From positions 174,201 to 238,200 of the forward strand of contig PBKD01000002.1 in assembly GCA_002722055.1 (NCBI GenBank): a DNA stretch of 64,000 bases, read 5' to 3'. The stretch's first letter is position 1. Every line of letters begins with the position of its first letter. Shown here one piece after another: positions 62,026 to 64,000 of this stretch. Below the pieces are notes generated by a model. The model saw nothing but the letters and a program-made list of their open reading frames with translations. It was not told where the DNA came from and made no database searches. A program made the position numbers and the translations under genes. The stretch comes from Rhodospirillaceae bacterium (GTDB lineage: Bacteria > Pseudomonadota > Alphaproteobacteria > SHVP01).

Positions 62026-62223
62026 TTATTTCTTGGAATTTCTTTTTTTGTTTTTTTCAATAACATATTCTAATTTATTTATTGCAATCCTCTTCAATTC
62101 TACCTCATTTGTATTTGAAGCACCCACAATTGATACCTCTATATTTGTTACAGGGTCTATGGCTGAAACTTTGACATAAGCCCCCACCCAATTAAACTCA
62201 AATAAATATTCTTTAATAGACAT
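62026..62223 (-). CDS. DUF6898-like small protein
   Basis: A 65-residue soluble protein (ATG at 62223; a TTG at 62238 would add five residues). The stretch VKVSAIDPVTNIEVSIVGAS followed by ELKRIAINKLEYVI matches the DUF6898 pattern I associate with alphaproteobacteria. The function is unknown. It is the first gene of a leftward set with LivG and LivF, four bases before LivG, so it may assist the transporter or simply share its promoter. It faces away from an MFS gene across 117 bases. Confidence 0.7.
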   Translation of the reverse strand: MSIKEYLFEFNWVGAYVKVSAIDPVTNIEVSIVGASNTNEVELKRIAINKLEYVIEKNKKRNSKK

Positions 62224-62340
62224 ATTATTCTTACCCAAGTAATATAATATAACATAATTGGCTAAAAAAATAATTCATAATAGTTTTTTATTAATAATCT
62301 TAATTGAGTAAATTAATTTCTTTATAATTGGAACCTGTAA

Positions 62341-63546
62341 ATGGATAAAAATACTCTAAAAAGTCTTTTTAGAGATAAAAATTTTATAAAATTATGGAGT
62401 GTAGGAGCCGCTGCTATGGGAAATCAGTGGCTAGAGATGCTTGCTATCACAGTTTTTATTTATAATGCTACACAATCCCCATTAGCTGTAACTATTGCTA
62501 ATTTTGCAAGAGCTGTACCAATGATTTTTCTAGGAGGTTTTACAGGTGTAATATCAGATTATTTTAGTAAAAAGAAAATACTCACAATTGCATATGGTAT
62601 ATTAGTTTTATCATCCTTGTTATTAGCAGGACTTTCATATTTTAATCTAATTGAAATCTGGCACATTATAATTGGAATGACTTTAACTGGAATTGTTTTC
62701 TCAACTGATTTTCCCGTAAGGAGAAATATGTTAGGAGATATGGCAGGCACTGACAGAGTAGGAAGTGCAATGGGCTTTGACTCAATAGCTAGAAATGGAA
62801 CGAGAATTTTGGGCCCCTTCCTTGGCGGAACTGTAATGGAATTTTCTGGCTTACATGGAGCATACTTAATTTTAAGTTTTTTTTATGCATTTAATATGTA
62901 TCAAATTTTTAAAGTAGATGAATTAAATAATGATAAAGAAAATTTGATATATTCTAATTATTTTAGAGATTTGATTAATGGAATAAACTATGCAAGAAAA
63001 GATTCTTCAATTTTAGGGTTTCTATTAATAACTGTAATTATGAACTTGTTTGCTTTCCCTTACATGATAATGGTGCCAGTAATTGCACAAAATCAATTGG
63101 ATATATCCCCACTATTAATTGGAATTTTAGTCAGCACAGATGGTTTAGGAGCAGTAGCTGGCGCAATATTTATATCACTTATTGGTAAAGCTAAACTTTA
63201 TAAGTCGTATTACTTTTTTGGTTCATGCATTGTAATGGTTGGTATTTGCCTTTTTGGTTTCAGTAACTATTATATTTTATCAATTTTAATAATGTTTTTA
63301 ACTGGTTTAGGAATGGGCGGGTTTACAACGATGCAAGGAACTCTTCCATTCATATTAGCACCGAAAGAAATGAGAGCAAGGGTATTAGGTTTAATATCAG
63401 TTGGGATTGGAATGAACCCAATTGGAATTTTACTAGTAGGTTTTCTTGCAGTAAAATTTGGCCCTTCTTATTCAATTATTATTTGCTCAATAATAGGACT
63501 ATCTACATTGATTGGGCTATTTCTAATTAATAAAAAAACTCTCTAG
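62341..63546 (+). CDS. MFS transporter, EntS-like
   Basis: A 401-residue protein with about eleven or twelve hydrophobic segments. WLEMLAITVFIYNATQSPLA and GGFTGVISDYFSKKKIL are the first helix and the A-type loop of the MFS_3/EntS group. GSAMGFDSIARNGTRILGPF resembles the matching part of enterobactin exporters. Its TAG stop shares the palindrome CTAG with the TAG of the opposite hemA gene. Substrate unknown. Confidence 0.86.
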   Translation: MDKNTLKSLFRDKNFIKLWSVGAAAMGNQWLEMLAITVFIYNATQSPLAVTIANFARAVPMIFLGGFTGVISDYFSKKKILTIAYGILVLSSLLLAGLSYFNLIEIWHIIIGMTLTGIVFSTDFPVRRNMLGDMAGTDRVGSAMGFDSIARNGTRILGPFLGGTVMEFSGLHGAYLILSFFYAFNMYQIFKVDELNNDKENLIYSNYFRDLINGINYARKDSSILGFLLITVIMNLFAFPYMIMVPVIAQNQLDISPLLIGILVSTDGLGAVAGAIFISLIGKAKLYKSYYFFGSCIVMVGICLFGFSNYYILSILIMFLTGLGMGGFTTMQGTLPFILAPKEMRARVLGLISVGIGMNPIGILLVGFLAVKFGPSYSIIICSIIGLSTLIGLFLINKKTL

Positions 63547-64000
63547 GCAGCTGCATATTTTCCAATATCGTGATAAGACCAAACATCACTAAGAGCATTT
63601 AATAGGTCTTCAACCATTTTATCCGAATGATGAGGTGTAGGAGTAAAGCGTAATCTTTCAGTGCCCCTTGGGACAGTTGGGTAATTTATTGGTTGAACAT
63701 AGATGCCAAAATCTGAAAGAAGCATGTCCGAGAGTTTTTTAGTATGGACAGGATCTCCTACTACAACAGGAACAATGTGGCTTCCGTGATCAATTAAGGG
63801 AAGGCCAAGAGATTTTAACCTTGTTTTTAAAATCTTTGCTTGTATTTGATGTTGATCTCGCAACGATTGATTTCTTTTTAGAAACGAAACGGAAGCTGCC
63901 GCTCCAGCTGCAATCGCTGGTGGCAAAGATGTAGTAAAAATAAAGCCTGGAGCATATGATCTAAGCGCGTCACAGAGTTTTTCGGATGAAGCTACATATC
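63543..64000 (-). CDS. hemA: 5-aminolevulinate synthase, C-terminal part (5' truncated)
   Basis: The frame is open to base 64000, so the start of this leftward gene lies outside. The about 151 visible residues contain SYAPGFIFTTSLPPAIAAGA, the region after the PLP lysine, then GSHIVPVVVGDPVHTKKLSD, and YVQPINYPTVPRGTERLRFT followed by PTPHH, all characteristic of ALAS of the C4 heme pathway (glycine plus succinyl-CoA). This class of heme synthesis is typical of alphaproteobacteria. It overlaps the MFS gene by four bases at shared stop codons. Confidence 0.95.
   Translation of the reverse strand, partial: YVASSEKLCDALRSYAPGFIFTTSLPPAIAAGAAASVSFLKRNQSLRDQHQIQAKILKTRLKSLGLPLIDHGSHIVPVVVGDPVHTKKLSDMLLSDFGIYVQPINYPTVPRGTERLRFTPTPHHSDKMVEDLLNALSDVWSYHDIGKYAAA

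Noticed and set aside
1..64000. Search for CRISPR arrays, insertion sequences, prophage genes and toxin-antitoxin pairs
   Set aside because: No regularly spaced repeats, transposase, integrase or typical toxin-antitoxin motifs were seen.

Overview
This window is an AT-rich, densely packed stretch of what looks like a free-living marine alphaproteobacterium with a reduced genome. I infer the class from conserved neighbourhoods and marker genes: hppA-thiL-nusB-ribH-ribBX-ribE-ribD-nrdR-rpiB; fabH/plsX/rpmF beside ihfA and a MerR gene; a CBP3/UQCC-type cytochrome bc1 chaperone next to bamE; hom-glpX-recJ; a C4-type 5-aminolevulinate synthase; a COX15-type heme A synthase; and a DUF6898 protein. 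Short spacers, overlapping genes, TTG starts, TRAP and polyamine-type ABC transporters and CoA-linked catabolism fit an oceanic heterotroph of the SAR116/AEGEAN-169/HIMB59 kind. The exact clade cannot be fixed from this sequence alone. No insertion sequence, prophage, CRISPR array or replication origin is visible.

Layout. 1-1776: a truncated family III CoA-transferase followed by an HMG-CoA-lyase-type enzyme (+ strand). 1783-13729: a leftward catabolic island. It holds an ABC ATPase, solute-binding protein and two permeases, then hydantoinase HyuA and HyuB, an isocitrate lyase/PEP mutase-type enzyme, a carbamoyl-amide-type cysteine hydrolase and a divergent YrdC-like protein. HyuA ends in an unusual lysine-rich, histone-H1-like tail. 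One secreted orphan gene (11891-12583) sits inside the cluster in the opposite direction. 13940-21068: a hydroxyacyl-CoA/gulonate dehydrogenase-like enzyme, two adjacent half-size permeases, msrB, a secreted Ser-tailed protein, a DMT exporter, a malonyl-CoA-synthetase-like ligase, a DUF2889 protein and an unknown protein. 21492-27666: a complete TRAP transporter, a TauD-type dioxygenase, a 47-residue DUF2256 gene, a Bcr/CflA transporter and a maleate isomerase-like protein. 27725-40251: tRNA-Glu, small unknowns, recJ-glpX-hom, two related lipoproteins (one with OmpA), gamma carbonic anhydrase, argC, rpsI-rplM, an ECHDC3-type crotonase, an MFS gene and cutA. 40235-47887: heme A synthase, then a redox module. 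48089-60373: tRNA-Pro and core housekeeping genes. 60518-64000: LivF/LivG ATPases, DUF6898, an MFS gene and the 3' part of hemA.

The most striking content is the redox module at 41551-47887. A pentaheme c554-like protein converges on three co-directional genes: a flavoprotein fused to two cyclic-nucleotide-binding domains and a four-cluster ferredoxin; a b-type membrane cytochrome; and a decaheme protein carrying an N-terminal FHA domain before its membrane anchor. Read together they suggest an electron path from a cytoplasmic nucleotide cofactor through FAD and [4Fe-4S] clusters, membrane hemes b and periplasmic hemes c. Two signalling-type inputs (cNMP and FHA) are built into the electron carriers. 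The function is inferred from domains only.

The second notable item is the hydantoinase island, which resembles a route for a cyclic amide such as N-methylhydantoin, with its own uptake system. All function calls rest on reading motifs by eye; no database search was run.
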